A DNA stretch of 64,000 nucleotides, taken from the NCBI GenBank assembly GCA_965153455.1, contig OZ234495.1:13946875-14010874 (forward strand), given 5' to 3'. Position numbers and translations under genes: made by a program. Under the pieces are notes generated by a model. The model worked only from the letters and a program-made list of their open reading frames with translations. It had not been told where the DNA came from and ran no database searches. Source of the DNA: Sphagnum compactum. Its lineage: Eukaryota > Bryophyta > Sphagnopsida > Sphagnales. Each line of letters begins with the position of its first letter. The stretch's first letter is position 1. Positions 22,690 to 34,851 of this stretch are shown one piece after another.

Positions 22690-23560
22690 GGCAATTGCCA
22701 GGCGCTTCTTTCTAATTCATTAGGTTGAAGCATCATGTGGCCGCTAGGCACTTGTTGTTTATCATTTCTCACATAAACACCTAGTGGCCACCATGCACTT
22801 CTTTATTATTCTTACACAGAAGCGCTTTATTGGGCGCTCCTTTCTGAATTATGTTTGCATAGAAATGCATTGCAGTTGCCAAACGCTTTTTTTTAATTTT
22901 TTTGTGAAAAAACATTTGGTGTCCACCAAGCGCTTCATATGATTTTCGCACTAAAATGTTTGGCGACCACCAGGCACTTCGTGTGATTTTCACATAAAAT
23001 TGCCTCACAGCCGCCAAACGTTTCTTTTTGCATGATTTCATACATAGGCACTTAGATGCCGCCAAACATTTTGTGTGATTTTCCCATAAAAACTCGTTAA
23101 GATTGTCAGATGTTTTTTTTTTAATTATGCCACACATAGTGACTGGTAGCTGTTTGGAGCCTTTTGTTATTTTCGGACTAAAACGCCTAACGACTGCTTG
23201 GCGCTTCTTTTCAAATTATTTCAAACATAACGCTTGAAGTCTACTAGGCACTTTGTGCACTTCATGACTTTTGCATAGAAACAATTGGTAGTTGCAAGGT
23301 GTTTTATGTGATTTTTGCATAAAAATGCCTTGTGGTCAAAAGGTGTTTTGTGTGATTTTTGCACATAAACTCCTAGAGGCCACTAGGCGCTATGTGTGAT
23401 TTTTACACAAAAACACCTAGCAGTGGCAAGGTGTTTTAAAGTAATTTTCACATAGAAATGCCTAGCGGCTGTTAGGTGTTTCTTTTTGAATTATTTCACA
23501 CATAAGCACCTTGCAGCTGCCATGTGTTTCGTTTGATTTTTGCTATTCGAAAGCGAACTT
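22690..23560 (+). repeat. Array of GCCTAGCGGC-type near-palindromic units
   Basis: About 14-16 diverged units of 50-65 bases. Each pairs a palindrome-like core resembling GCCTAGCGGCCGCTAGGC (for example CTAGCGGCTGTTAGG near 23461) with a spacer of the type TTTTGTGTGATTTTTGCACATAA. Units vary in quality; the best lie at 23330-23520. Like the array at 21.1-21.7 kb, each monomer could form its own hairpin. Confidence 0.7.
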
Positions 23561-24809
23561 TGCGAAAATGTGTATGGCCGCCGCATGTTTTTAATGGAAA
23601 AATTCATTTGGTTTTGGGATTGAAGACTTATGATGAATTAGGCATCATGGTGCCTCAATGGTGACTCTTGCTCCTTTGTTGAATGCAAATGATTCAACGA
23701 ATTTCCAAAAATCTTTATAGGGAAAAGTTCAAATTATTTTATTGATTGTTATTTGCATTTTGGAAAAAAATGGATTTCATTAGCACAGCGATAGAACTCA
23801 ACTCTTTGATAATGGTAACAAATAGAAATTAATATTTTGGATTTGCAAAAACATTGAATTTGGTGAGAGGAAGTTTTATGCAAAGATGGAACATTAAAAG
23901 AAAAATGAGGAGGTTCATATGTAAGATCATGTGATTGTAATGTGTAGGTCTAAGAAAAGGAGATTTAGAATTCTACATTGACACCGACATGTTTTACAAA
24001 AAATTATACTCATATCTCAATTCTAACAATGATTGAAAAAACAAAAGAAGTAACCAAACTAGGGAAGGCAAACAAACAAAAAAAAATTAACACGTGTTGA
24101 TAACAAAATGGGTTTTTGATCTCAGGGGAATTTGAACTGCAATTTTGGAAGCAAGAGGAAGAGGTAATCATATTTATGGCTAACAACAAACCACACAATG
24201 AAAAATGAAAGGAAAAAAAATTGATAGAAAGGGAAAAGATAAAGTAATGGAAAGGACAAACACTGAAAGACTATGAAGAAGTTTGCTTACAAGAAGCTCT
24301 AAATGTAAAAGACCTGAAGGAAAAATGAATTTGACAATGCGATAAGCAAAAACTTAAAATCTCCCACATTCTAAATCCAAATCTTACCAAAATATATTCT
24401 ATTAAATCATGTTCAACAAGATTTTCCAACAACATCGAAGGCACATTGTAATTGATCTGAAATTTTCAACTACAATTTAATTTAATTTTTTGTGAAAAAA
24501 TCATTCAATATTCAAAAATTCTTGCACCGCAAGTCCAAACATCATAGAACCAAGCCCATGCACCCCTCATTAATATAAACAAAACAAATAAACTACCTTG
24601 CTTCATAGATAGATTATACCCTTTCCTTTTGGTGTCATAATTGGAATCATTATTAATAGAAAAATGTTATAAATTCATTTTGGTGGTAAATTTGCAAAAC
24701 ATTTTCCTACAAGTTGGCAAAATATGGTAGATAATTTTTTTAGGAGAGATATTATACATCATTTTTAAAAGAAAAATATTTTAAACGAAAATGTATGTCA
24801 TTCAATTTT
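23561..24809. other. AT-rich intergenic DNA
   Basis: No gene, RNA or repeat is recognised. Open frames are short. Confidence 0.45.
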
Positions 24810-26500
24810 AAGCCCTTAGCCCTATGTGGAATTTGAACCTTAGAATTCTTGGAACCTGTACTTTAAACCTTAAACCTTTGAGTTGACTTGTAATCCTTGA
24901 ACCCTAAACCCTAAACTTTAAAGCTTTAAACCCTAAACTTTAAACCTTCAAATTGCATTATAATTAACCTTTGAATTCTAAACCATAACCTATTGAATCA
25001 TAAACCCTAAACCACACATTAGTGACCCGTAAACCCTAAGCCTTAAGCCCTAAACCTCTAAACCCTAACACCTTCAACCCTAAACCCTGTAATAAAACAA
25101 AAATTTAAACCCTAAACCCTAAGACCATAAACCTTAAATCTTTAAACCAGAAACCTTAGAATTTAATTGGAATCGTTGAACCTTAAACCTTCAAATTGAA
25201 TTGTGAACCCTAATATTTGAACGTTAAACCTTGTACCCTATGATTCAAGTTCAAACCTTAAACTTTAATTCCAAAACCCTAAACCCAAACCCTTGTAATT
25301 CAACTTGAAACCCTTGAATTGAATTGTAATCCTTGAATCCTAAAGATATCAAAGTTCTAAGGTTTAATGTTTCAGATATCAAAGGTCTTAAGGTTTAGGG
25401 TTTTAAATGTCAGAGGTTTAAACATTTAGGGTCAATGGTTTTAAATATCAAAGGTGTAATGTTTCAAGTTTCAAAAGTCTAGGATCTAGGGTTTAGGGTT
25501 TTAGAACTTTAAGGTTTAAAGATTTAGGGTTTCAAATATCAAAGGTATAAGGTTTAGGGTTTAAATATCATAGGTTTAGGAGTTAAGATTTTAAATGTTG
25601 AAAGTGAATGGTTTAAAAGTTCAAAGTTGCGAAGGTCTAAGGTTTAAGGTTTTAGAAATTTTAGGTTTTAGGGTTTAAGGTTTAAGGTTTAAGAACTTTT
25701 AGGTTCTAGAAGTTTTCGTTTTTAGATATCAAAGGTCTAGGGTTTAGGGTTTTAGAAGTTTAAGGTGATAGAGGTATAGGGTTTAAGATTTAACGTTTTG
25801 AAAATTTAAGGTGATGGAAGTCCACGGTTTATGGTCTCAAAATTTTAAAGTGTTTGAGGCCTAAGGGTCTTCATGTCGAATGTTTAAGTTTTAAGGTTTT
25901 ACATATGAAATGTTTAAATGTTTAAGGTTTAGGGTTTGAGAAGTTTAAGGTGTCATATGTTTAAGGTTGAAAGTTTTTGATATAATAAATTTATGGTTTA
26001 GAATTTTTGAAATGGGAGGTTTAAGGTTTTTGATATTAGAGGTTTAGGGTTTAGAGTTTTAGAACTTTAAGGTGGCAAAGGTCTATGATTTATGGTTTTA
26101 GAATTTGAAAGTGTCTAAGGTCTAAGGTTTTTGATATTGAAGGTTTAAGTTTTAAGGTTTTAAATATTAGATGTTGAAAGGTTTAAGGTTTAAGGTTTGA
26201 GAAGTTCAAGGTGTCATAGGTTGAGGGTTTAGGGTTTTTAATATCAAAAATTTACGGTTTAGAATTTTTGAAATGCAAGGTTTAAGGTTTTTAATATGGG
26301 AGGTTTAGGGTTTAGGGTTATATTGAAGGTTTAAGCTTTTAGGTTTTACATATCAAGTGTTTAAAGGTTTTGGGTTTAGACTTTAAGGTTAAGTATATCA
26401 AAGATTTAGGGTTTAGAAGGTTTAAAGTTTAGAGGACCAAGGTTTAAAGTTTTAAAAGATTAAGATTTAAGAGGTTTAAGGTGTAGGGGTTTAAATGTCT
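24810..26500. repeat. Degenerate telomere-like tract with an orientation switch
   Basis: From about 24810 to 25340 the plus strand is crowded with AACCCTAAACCC-type motifs. From about 25341 to 26500 it changes to GGTTTAGGGTTT-type motifs, so the tract is inverted about its middle. Perfect CCCTAAA heptamers are interspersed with variants such as CCTTAAA and with ATATCAAAGG spacers that give a longer irregular period. It is an interstitial tract, not a chromosome end, because unique sequence follows on both sides. Confidence 0.8.
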
Positions 26501-28140
26501 AAATGCAAAATCTTGCTTCTTTTAGTTCACTCAAATTAAAACATTCTTTTAGGACAACATTCATAAACAAAGGAAGAGCGTCATCAAGTTGAGTTTGTCA
26601 TTTTTTATGTCTTGACAAGTTTTTTTGTTGTTTTTGAAGTTCATACTAGGAATTTTCACATTGTCAATATCCAAATTGCATAATCTAACGCCATTCATCA
26701 CTTTAAAAGTTGTGAAGTCAAACCCCCATTGGCAAATGCGCTCTAAAAGGATAACCTTCAAGATCATGCTATCAAGTTTGTATTGGCCCAATTTAAGTAG
26801 TTCAAATTTTAAGCTTACGAAATTTAACATCAATTCTAACTCCAAGAACATCATCTAGTTCACATAGAAGGACTTTAGCTTTTGATAAGTCCACACAAAA
26901 GATTGGAGCTCTAATATTGACACATTAATATCATACAATCTAAGAGTCAACAAACATGAGAACAACTCATGAACATTGCAATTTATTATATATTTGATCT
27001 ATCCTTGAATATTTATCAAATCCAAAATTTGAAAAATCCTTCATGCTCCCACATCTATCGAAAAAGTTGAAATACAATTTGCAAGGCATTGCCACCTAAA
27101 ACATCAAATCACTAAGAGATTCAACAATATGCAATGACCATATTATCATGCCTATATGTGAAAATGTTTGTGTATTGAGAATTTCCAAACTCTGGAGATC
27201 GAGCCATTGTCTATAGGATTGTGTCCGTTAGCATAAATTTGACCATTGTTGCTTTGTTTAAAAATGAAAGGCTCTCGAAATTGAAAAATGTCTAGGGTTT
27301 GGGTTTTTAAATATAAGAGGCTTAGATGTTTAGAGGGTCTTGGAATATGGAGATACATTTAATATAAAAAATTTAATTTTTTAAATTAATAATAATAATA
27401 AAATAATATAGTTCATGATTATTTAAGCCATATTTAAGTCTATATGTTATTTCCTAGCAAATTATTACATGGACTTGCCTCTAATTATGAAATTGAAGCC
27501 CTCAAACCTCTTTTCACTAAGTTAAGTAGTCTTACTTATTCAAAACTTGCACATCATAAAATCTTTGATTAAAATGTCTACTATATACACAAAACATATA
27601 CATACAAACAAACATATAATTCATTTTTTAGATATTTTCTTTCATCAAAACTAACTTTATAACTTTTCAATAAAAATACAATAAATAAAAAAACTCTATA
27701 AACACATATCTGATCAAACATATATGATCCATTTCTTAAATATATCCCATCATTAAATAAATAAACCATATAATCAGGAAATATTCAAGTATGTATATTA
27801 AGAACATATCAAAGTCATGTTGAAATTTATGATTTTGATTTTAAGCTAGGCCCATTTATTTTGTGAATCCTCCCACTTTGAGCTTTACACTGCACTTATC
27901 AACCTTTGGAGCATGGTGGATATGAGTCTTGCACTTTCTCTTTCAGATCAAATCTTGCTTTTTATAACAAATCGTGATCAACAATCCTAAATATTACTTC
28001 TTCTTCTTCACAGATAAATTTAAGCAAAGACCTAGAAGCTAAAATGAATGTTGAATGTTGAATGTTGAGTTTCAATGAAAAAAATAAATATTAGGTTCTT
28101 CAACCATATATATGTGTTTTTTGCTTTCAAAAAAAGTCAT
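26501..28140. other. AT-rich intergenic DNA
   Basis: No gene is supported. A minus-strand frame at 26561-26854 has some protein-like composition but is AT-driven and open on both strands. A last TAGGGTTTGGGTTT motif occurs near 27292. Confidence 0.4.
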
Positions 28141-28450
28141 GAAAGTGGTGGTTAATAGTAGTTCCCATGAAATTCTTTTCATAAAGCATGGTGTCCACTA
28201 CCTTTCAAAATAATGTTGTTCTCACGAAACTCTATTCATAGAGAAAAAACATTAAACCCAACAAGAACTTTAATTTCTTTGCACAATTCAATTTGTTTTT
28301 AGCTCAACAACTTTGACGAAAGCCCACTATTCGTCAAAATTGTGTTATTCCCACAAAATTCTTTCCATGGAATGTGGTGCCCACTACTTATCATAATGGT
28401 GTTGTTCCCATGAAACTCAAAACATAGAGCATGCTGCCCACTACTTGAGA
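28141..28450. repeat. Diverged tandem repeat, units about 65-90 bp
   Basis: Successive copies share TTCCCATGAAA-TC, TTCATAGAGCATGGTG-CCACTAC and a CAAAAT-ATGTTGTT block, at about 28155, 28220, 28340 and 28400. Confidence 0.6.
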
Positions 28451-30840
28451 TTGTTCTACTGATAATTGTGATGGTGTTGGTCACATGCATGCATGCATAT
28501 ATTTTGACATGAGATTTGAATGTGGTTTGGAAGCACCAAAATTCCACAAAATTTATCATATATTACCATCATGCTAAAAGTGCCACAAGCACCTATATTG
28601 GCAGTACATAGTAGCTAATTGTGATTTAGAACCACCCACATTCCACAAGATTCTCACACATTGCACCATGTTAAAAATCACCTGATATTTGTATAAAACC
28701 TTTTGCAAGTCCTATATTAATTTGCAAAAGCTAGTTTTTGGATTTAAAAACCAAAATCAGTTGGTTGATTTTATAATAAAAAACTCTCATTTTTACTTCT
28801 CGTTAAAAAAATGAATGTGTGTACTATTTCCTATCATTTTACGTGTAGAATTGTACATTGTTCAAATTAATCTTTTCACATTGATAACTTGCAAAAGGTC
28901 TAGGGTCAGGTGAAGTAATAGTTTGAAGATAAAGTGGAATGACTCAAAGAAAAGGTGAAGTAACACCCCCCAAAAAAGGCAAACAATAATGCAAAGAAAA
29001 AGATAAAACAAAACAAAATAAATAAATGAACTAGATATGAGAAGAAGGTGGAGCAACAGTGCAAAGAAAAAGACAAAGCAACAACATGAAGAAGGAGACA
29101 TAACATAAAAATTAAGAAAATGGAACAACAATGTAAAGAAGAAAATAGAGCAACAAAAGAAGAAGGCATAATAGTTATGAAACAACTAGAGAGCATGTTA
29201 GTGTGAGAGAAAAGAAAATTTGAAGAATTAGAGGAGAGGTGCAAGTTTTATATTTTATACAAAAGGAGAGGAAGACCAGTTTGAGATTCACACAACCAAA
29301 GGTGTTGTAAGTGTGAAGTGTAAAGTGCAGAGACAATGTTGGATGCCATAGCCACAATGCTAGTTTTGGTAGAGCTAATGGACATTAATATCCATCCCTC
29401 ATGAGAATTGAAATGCCCTCTTTTCATCCAATTAGAGAGCAATTATGAAATCTTCATCCAAGTAACAAAGGTTTAAGGGATCATTGGGCCCATGAGAGCC
29501 AAGGGTTGTACCTTGTGCTAACTAGGAGGTTACTAATGAAATGAAAATTGAAGATTATGGGTTGTAACTTGTGTCCAAATAGCTGATCAAACTGTCAAGA
29601 TTCTCACAAGGGATGGTGGCGAGGTTGTGAGGCATCCTTGACTGTTGAGGGCATCATTGTAATCTTCTATTGGTCCTCCAAAGACTAGATCATCATCAAT
29701 TCACGAGTAATATTTTATGATGATATTTTTCAATTTTTAATATTAGAAGCATGAATTTGCTATTTCCTTAATTTTTTCATCATAGCACCCAGGTCCACAG
29801 CAAAGTGTCCAAGTGAGGTGGAGGTGGGAGGAGAGATGAATAATTGAAGGATGTGGTTGCACCGACTGCAATTATGATACCTGAGGACCACATACAAACA
29901 AACAGAGGAATGGCATACAACAGACCAAACAGCATGAAACTTGCTCTGGCTTCTGCAAAGCTTAATTACTCTCTGCTAGCTTGGTTCTCCCTGCTCTTCT
30001 GGTGGGGTTCTCCTACCCTTCACAATCTCCTCATTAGAAGACTTGGCTCCAACTCATCCCATGTAAAATCCAACTGGTGAGCTGATTCCAGGATCTGATC
30101 CTTGGAATCAGCTATGAGGGTCTCCTGTAAGCGACTCCACTATCAGAGACCCTCCCAATCCAGCTCATGAGACGATTCCAGGCCCCAATTTCAGGAAAAT
30201 ACTGGAAAGTGTTCGGTGATAGGTATGTGTTTGATGATGGGCAATTCTACCTTTTCACAGCTAGGCTAGGTATCACCGACCGAACAAGTATCTATTTTTG
30301 AAGAGAAGAAAGGAAAACATGAAGCACACACACAGTAAATTTATTCCCTTTTGACATTTTCCTTGAGCAAAAGGCCAAGGGCCAAACTCCAAGTACTTGT
30401 AGCTGCTGCCATTCATTCAGAGTTCACTCATTGCCTTTTCAGATGGTGGGTGGGAAACAATGTTTTTTAGAAATCTTTAACTGGTGAAAATTGTGAAATT
30501 AGAACTGAAAAGCTTCAAAAATGATTTTTTTCTTGGGGAGTTTCATTTGCCAGAAGTTGGAAGAAAATCATCAGATTGCTATACCTATTTAGCTCAAATA
30601 AGTAACCAGAAATATAGAAGAAAGACTAAAATTTTGTGCTTCATATCTGGTAATTTACAGCCAGATTTGGCTAAATCTTTCTAGGGATGATGGTTTGCGA
30701 TTTTTTCTACATCTTCATGTGAACAAGCGCCCACTTAGGCTGCATAAAAAATATCCTAAAAAGTCACACTGGTTACCTTGCTACGGGCTGGAGAGCTTCA
30801 AATGGATATACCTAGTAGAGTTTTTGCAGAATTGCGGGAG
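28451..30840. other. Intergenic DNA
   Basis: No gene is recognised. The stretch at 28900-29240 is A/G-rich on the plus strand, giving misleading long Phe/Ser/Leu-rich minus-strand frames. The segment 29830-30340 is less AT-rich but shows no coding domain. Confidence 0.4.
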
Positions 30841-30944
30841 CAATTCAATCAAGCGAAGCTCCTTCGCGAGGACAATTGTGAGAGAAATCCTGCAATTCAA
30901 TCAAGCAAGGCTCCTTCGCGAGGACACTTGTGAGTGAAATGATG
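30841..30944 (+). repeat. 52-bp tandem duplication
   Basis: CAATTCAATCAAGC at 30841 and 30893 starts two copies that share AGCTCCTTCGCGAGGACA- and TTGTGAG. Confidence 0.8.
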
Positions 30945-31874
30945 AATACATTGATAGAGTGGATTCAGACATGTAGACTTTAAAGTTGGTGAGTTGACAG
31001 GCAATTGATCATCATCAATCATCTCGTAATAATAGTTTGTTGGATGATGGGTGATTGAGTGAAGAAGGGTTTGGATCAATATGGACTCTTGAGGCCACAC
31101 TCTCTCCCTGTTTTTGTGTGTCTGGAAGGAATGATTGAAGTATGAGCTCGCTTGTTGGAAACTGGGCTATTTTAGATATTGATTGATTGATTCCAAGTAT
31201 TGTTGTAGTAAGTTAAGGGGCTCTCTTGCCTTCCATTATTGATGACTTCCATTTGTTTGTTATTGTTACTTAAGCTTTATCCATTGTTCAATTGTTTCCA
31301 TCTCCCTCTCTACCCTTGACAATCCTCAGAGACTTTTTCCTTTTGTTGGCCTTGCCTACCAAGGCAAAGATAATATTGTGTCTAGATTCATTATAGAATA
31401 TAGTAGCTTAAGAGATTTTGGCCCCCAGGTTATAGATCTTATTTGATATGAGGACTTTTTAAAGATGATATTTTGGCTTGTGTTGAAATTTGAGATTAGT
31501 TGTAGAGTTCTAATATCTTGTAGCATTTTGGTTTCTTTAAGATAATATTTTTGAAGATTATATTTTTGCATGGTGAAATATTAGAGTTTCCATAATTCTT
31601 CTGTGCCTTAAGATATGCTTAAATGTGAATGGCAAGGCCACAGTGTGACACACCCCTTGTTTTATTAGGGGGGGGTGGGCGGGCAGGGCGGACTTCTCTC
31701 TGGTGCTCAGGTGGAAATTCTCACTCCAAACTGGACACATGCAAGTTCCATGGAATATCTTGCTCTTGAGGGTTAGGTAGCCTACTGTGCTCGAAGGGAA
31801 TCCTGATTGTAGATTTAAGGCAAAAATCCAATGGGCATTACAAAATGCCTGCAGTCATTTATTTTATTTATTTC
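30945..31874. other. Intergenic DNA
   Basis: No coding sequence or RNA gene is recognised. A short G-rich run occurs near 31670-31690. Confidence 0.4.
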
Positions 31875-31944
31875 ATTATTTTTCCAGTGATACCCGGAGG
31901 TGGGTACCTGACTGGTACCCTTTGGGTATCACTGGAAAAATAAT
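31875..31944. repeat. Near-perfect foldback, about 70 bp
   Basis: ATTATTTTTCCAGTGATACC on the left pairs with GGTATCACTGGAAAAATAAT on the right, around GGTACC-containing inner arms and a TGACT loop. It could be a very small MITE or a transcript hairpin. No flanking target duplication was established. Confidence 0.8.
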
Positions 31945-32305
31945 TAGGAAAAAAAAAAAACAAACAATGGGCTTTGCAGGTGCAAATGTCCTCAGGCCAG
32001 GGCATTCCCTAAAGAACTAGCCCCCAAGCCTCCCTAGCCCTTGGGGGTTGTTACCCTACACTTTGAATCCTTGTTCACTGATGGACAGATGGGGATCTTC
32101 AGCTGGATCATGGAAATACATGGTAAGGCCGTGCTATTAGGGCATCGTGCGTTGGGCGTTGGACTCCGATGCCAACATCCAATGGACTCTTTCCAGTTCA
32201 CATGGTGTAATACCTTGATAATAAGGCCTTCCCCTATGCGGAAGTAAGGAGATGTTTCTATTTTGTTTACTGCAATGGGAGGGCCCTTACCCAGCGCATT
32301 TTTTT

Positions 32306-32594
32306 GGCCACAATGAACCAGCACCCACCAGTGCACCATCCATGGGTTGTTAGTATGTAGGTAGTAAAAACAGCCCTTAAAAACAGTTGCTAAAAACTAC
32401 TTACCTACCTAAGGTTTTTAAGGGCTTTTTTTACTACCTACTTACAAACCCTAAAAACAACCTGCCTGTGGGTTGTTAGTAAATAAGTAGTAAAAAGGAG
32501 CAACTGAGGGACTGGAACACAACAGAAAACTGTTTCTTGAACATTTATCATCCATCCTTCATGGTGCACTGGTGGGCGCTGGTTCACTGTGGCC
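32306..32594. mobile_element. Foldback MITE, copy 1
   Basis: The left end GGCCACAATGAACCAGC and the right end GCTGGTTCACTGTGGCC are inverted repeats extending inward through CACCAGTGCACCAT. Inside is a second hairpin (about 32357-32441) between GTAGTAAAAACAGCCCTTAA and its complement. It belongs to the same family as 46917-47308. No convincing target duplication is seen here. Confidence 0.7.
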
Positions 32595-33000
32595 CAATTT
32601 TGGTTCACTGTGGCCAAAACTGAAACAGTGGGTAGGTAGGAAAAATAGACAGGGTAACTAGGTAAAAAACTTGGGCACAAAAACTCTTGACTTACTGGCC
32701 TCGAGGATCTCAAATCCGGAAGGCCCCCATAGTGGCACCTTCTCTTATTGCTGAATCCAGCAATCATATTGGCCTGGAAAAAACAATTTTCAACCCAACA
32801 CACAACAGCCCTACTCTGCTGAACATTGAAAATAATGATCCCTTTGTACTGTTTCCATTGGTCCTCCAAAATTATCACAAACCTATTGAACCCTATTTAT
32901 ATATGTAACTCTTAGTTCACTCTAGATAACTAAAATAAATAAATTCAAATCACCAAATCCAGCAATTTCATTGGCTGTAACAATTTTTTCTGCACACCTA
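32595..33000. other. Intergenic DNA between MITE and psaB fragment
   Basis: Begins with a second partial GGTTCACTGTGGCC terminus and a TGGGTAGGTAGG motif shared with the 33.4-kb array. No gene seen. Confidence 0.45.
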
Positions 33001-33378
33001 CACCCAAGCCTATTCAATACTCATCATTGATATATTGCTGGATTTATAATGACAGGTGCTTTTTGCTCATGGAGCTATTTTTTGTATTAGGGATTATAAT
33101 CTGGAACAAAATAAAAATAATGTATTGGCAAGAATGTTAGAGCACAAGGAAGCTATTATATCACATCTAAGTTGGGTGAGTTTATTCTTAGGTTTCCATA
33201 CCTTGGGACTTTACGTTCATAATGATGTTATGCTTGCTTTCGGTACTCTAGAAGAACAAATTTTGATTAAGCCTGTATTTGCTCAATAGATCCAATCTGC
33301 TCATGGTAAAGCTTTATACAGTTTCGACATGCTCTTATCTTCAACAGATAGCCAAGCTTTTAATGCTCTGAGTATATT
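33001..33378 (+). pseudogene. Nuclear insertion of plastid psaB fragment
   Basis: Translation gives an internal segment of the photosystem I P700 apoprotein A2, including the conserved stretch [20 protein letters not shown] followed by [15 protein letters not shown]. It is broken: a stop replaces a Gln codon near 33031, one extra T near 33060-33064 shifts the frame, and TAG at 33287-33289 replaces the Trp of FAQW. Similarity resumes with [19 protein letters not shown] and ends near 33378. Several missense changes indicate an old insertion. No other plastid gene adjoins it. Confidence 0.9.
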
Positions 33379-33434
33379 AATACACTAATATTATAACCTT
33401 TGTCTGTATTACAGACCTGAGGGTTAAAAACACT

Positions 33435-33960
33435 TGGGGTACACAGAAAGCAGGTTGGTGACTGTTGGTTCACTGTGACCAAAATTAAATGGTGGGTAGG
33501 TAGGAGGAAAAAAGGGTGAGGTAAGTAGGCAAAAAAAACTTGGGCATGAAAAACTACATACACAGAAAGCAGGTTGGTAACTGCTGGTTCACTATGGCCA
33601 GAATAAAACAGTAGGTAGGTAAAAATACTTCAGCATGAAAACTTACATACACAGAAGGCAGGCCGGTGACTGTTGGTTCTCTCTGGCCAAAATAGAACGG
33701 TGAGTAGGTAGGAAAAAAATACGGCGGGGTAAGTAGGTAGATAGGTAAGTAAATAGGTAGGAAAAAGGCTGACGTTGGTAGGTAAAAAATCCATGAGAAC
33801 TACATACAGAGAAAGCAGGCTGGTGACTATTGGCTCACTCTGGCCAAAATAAAACAGTGGGTAGGTAGGAAAAATGAAGGTGGGTAGGTAGATAGGCAGT
33901 CAGGTAAGAAAAAAGGGTGAGGTTGGTAGGCAGGTAGGAAGGAAGGATGGATAGGAAGAG
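33435..33960 (+). repeat. Tandem array of TIR-derived units
   Basis: Units begin with ACA-AGAAAG-CAGG at about 33441, 33560, 33649 and 33805 (spacing 119, 89 and 156). Each continues with GGTGACT-TTGG-TCACT-TGGCCA, an AAAATA-AACAGTG block and GGTAGGTAGG runs. The GGTTCACTGTGGCC-like core matches the MITE terminus, so the array seems to have amplified from an element end. Confidence 0.7.
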
Positions 33961-34851
33961 AAGAGAAGAAAACGGAGCAACAGTTTTGTTTTGTTGTTTT
34001 GTTGGACCCCCATGTTTTGTCCGCATGTCTGCAGCGGAGCGGGTCGCGCTCGTGCGCGCAAGTGAGTCTACAGTGAGATTGCATTGCATTATGAGTGCGG
34101 ACCTTTTCATAGCGGATATGGTGACGATGAGACTCGAGAGCATAGAGGAGAGGAGAAGAGGAGGATCAGAACCTGAAAGAAATGGTGTTTATTTATTATT
34201 ATTTTTTATTATTTAAAAATTATAATTAGAAATTTGGCCGGGTCAATTTTGTGATGTAGCAGCCAAAATGGCAATGATCCAACGGAAGTTTTTGCCATAT
34301 TTGGCTACAAGCTAAACATACTTCTGCAGTTTTGGGCTACTCTACTTCAACCATGTATGCAGTAATCTGGCGATTTTTTGGAAACTTTTTGCTGAATTCT
34401 GGCTATTGAAAAATCTGAAAAAGATCTTGATTTTAGAACTTTTTTAGTTTTTTAATATATAGCATTTTTGGCTATATATAGCCAGCAAAAGAAACAGGCT
34501 GCCTGAATGAATCTAATGAGTCTCAGTAGAAAGAAAACCCTGCAACCGACACTGTCTGGAGGATCTCATGCTGTCTAAGATGGGTAATTTTGTAGCTGAT
34601 GCTCAAGGAAGAAGAAGAAGAAGATGATGATGATGATGATTTTTGCACTCCAATTTCATGTGTCAGATGATGCAGTTTGCAAACTCAGTGGTATAGAGGT
34701 TGAGAAGAATGACAAAAATTTATTGATTTAGCAAGAGAAGTCCTGCTGCAAGTGAGTGAATGCTGCTGTATAGAAGATATTATTAAGCTCTGAAGAATTC
34801 ATGTTATCAAGGATTCGACTTCAATCTGGACACTCTGTGTGTGTGTGTGTT
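33961..34851. other. Intergenic / distal upstream region of the 35-kb gene
   Basis: No coding region is recognised. A short CG-rich patch lies near 34010-34060 and AGAAGAAGATGATGATG microsatellites near 34610-34640. Confidence 0.4.

Noticed and set aside
21127-23560. Regularly spaced palindromic repeats resembling a CRISPR array
   Set aside because: The spacers are themselves diverged repeats, units are AT/GC mosaics with mutual homology throughout, no cas genes occur, and the context is plant nuclear DNA.
24810-26500. A true chromosome end or telomere-telomere fusion
   Set aside because: Unique sequence flanks both sides and the motif order is opposite to that of a head-to-head fusion.
28862-29244. 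Hydrophobic minus-strand frames resembling membrane proteins
   Set aside because: The plus strand is an A/G-rich tract, so the complement encodes Phe/Leu/Ser by composition alone.
33001-33378. psaA rather than psaB
   Set aside because: The segment reads HGAIF-IRDYN and [17 protein letters not shown] with [15 protein letters not shown], which fits psaB; psaA differs at these places.
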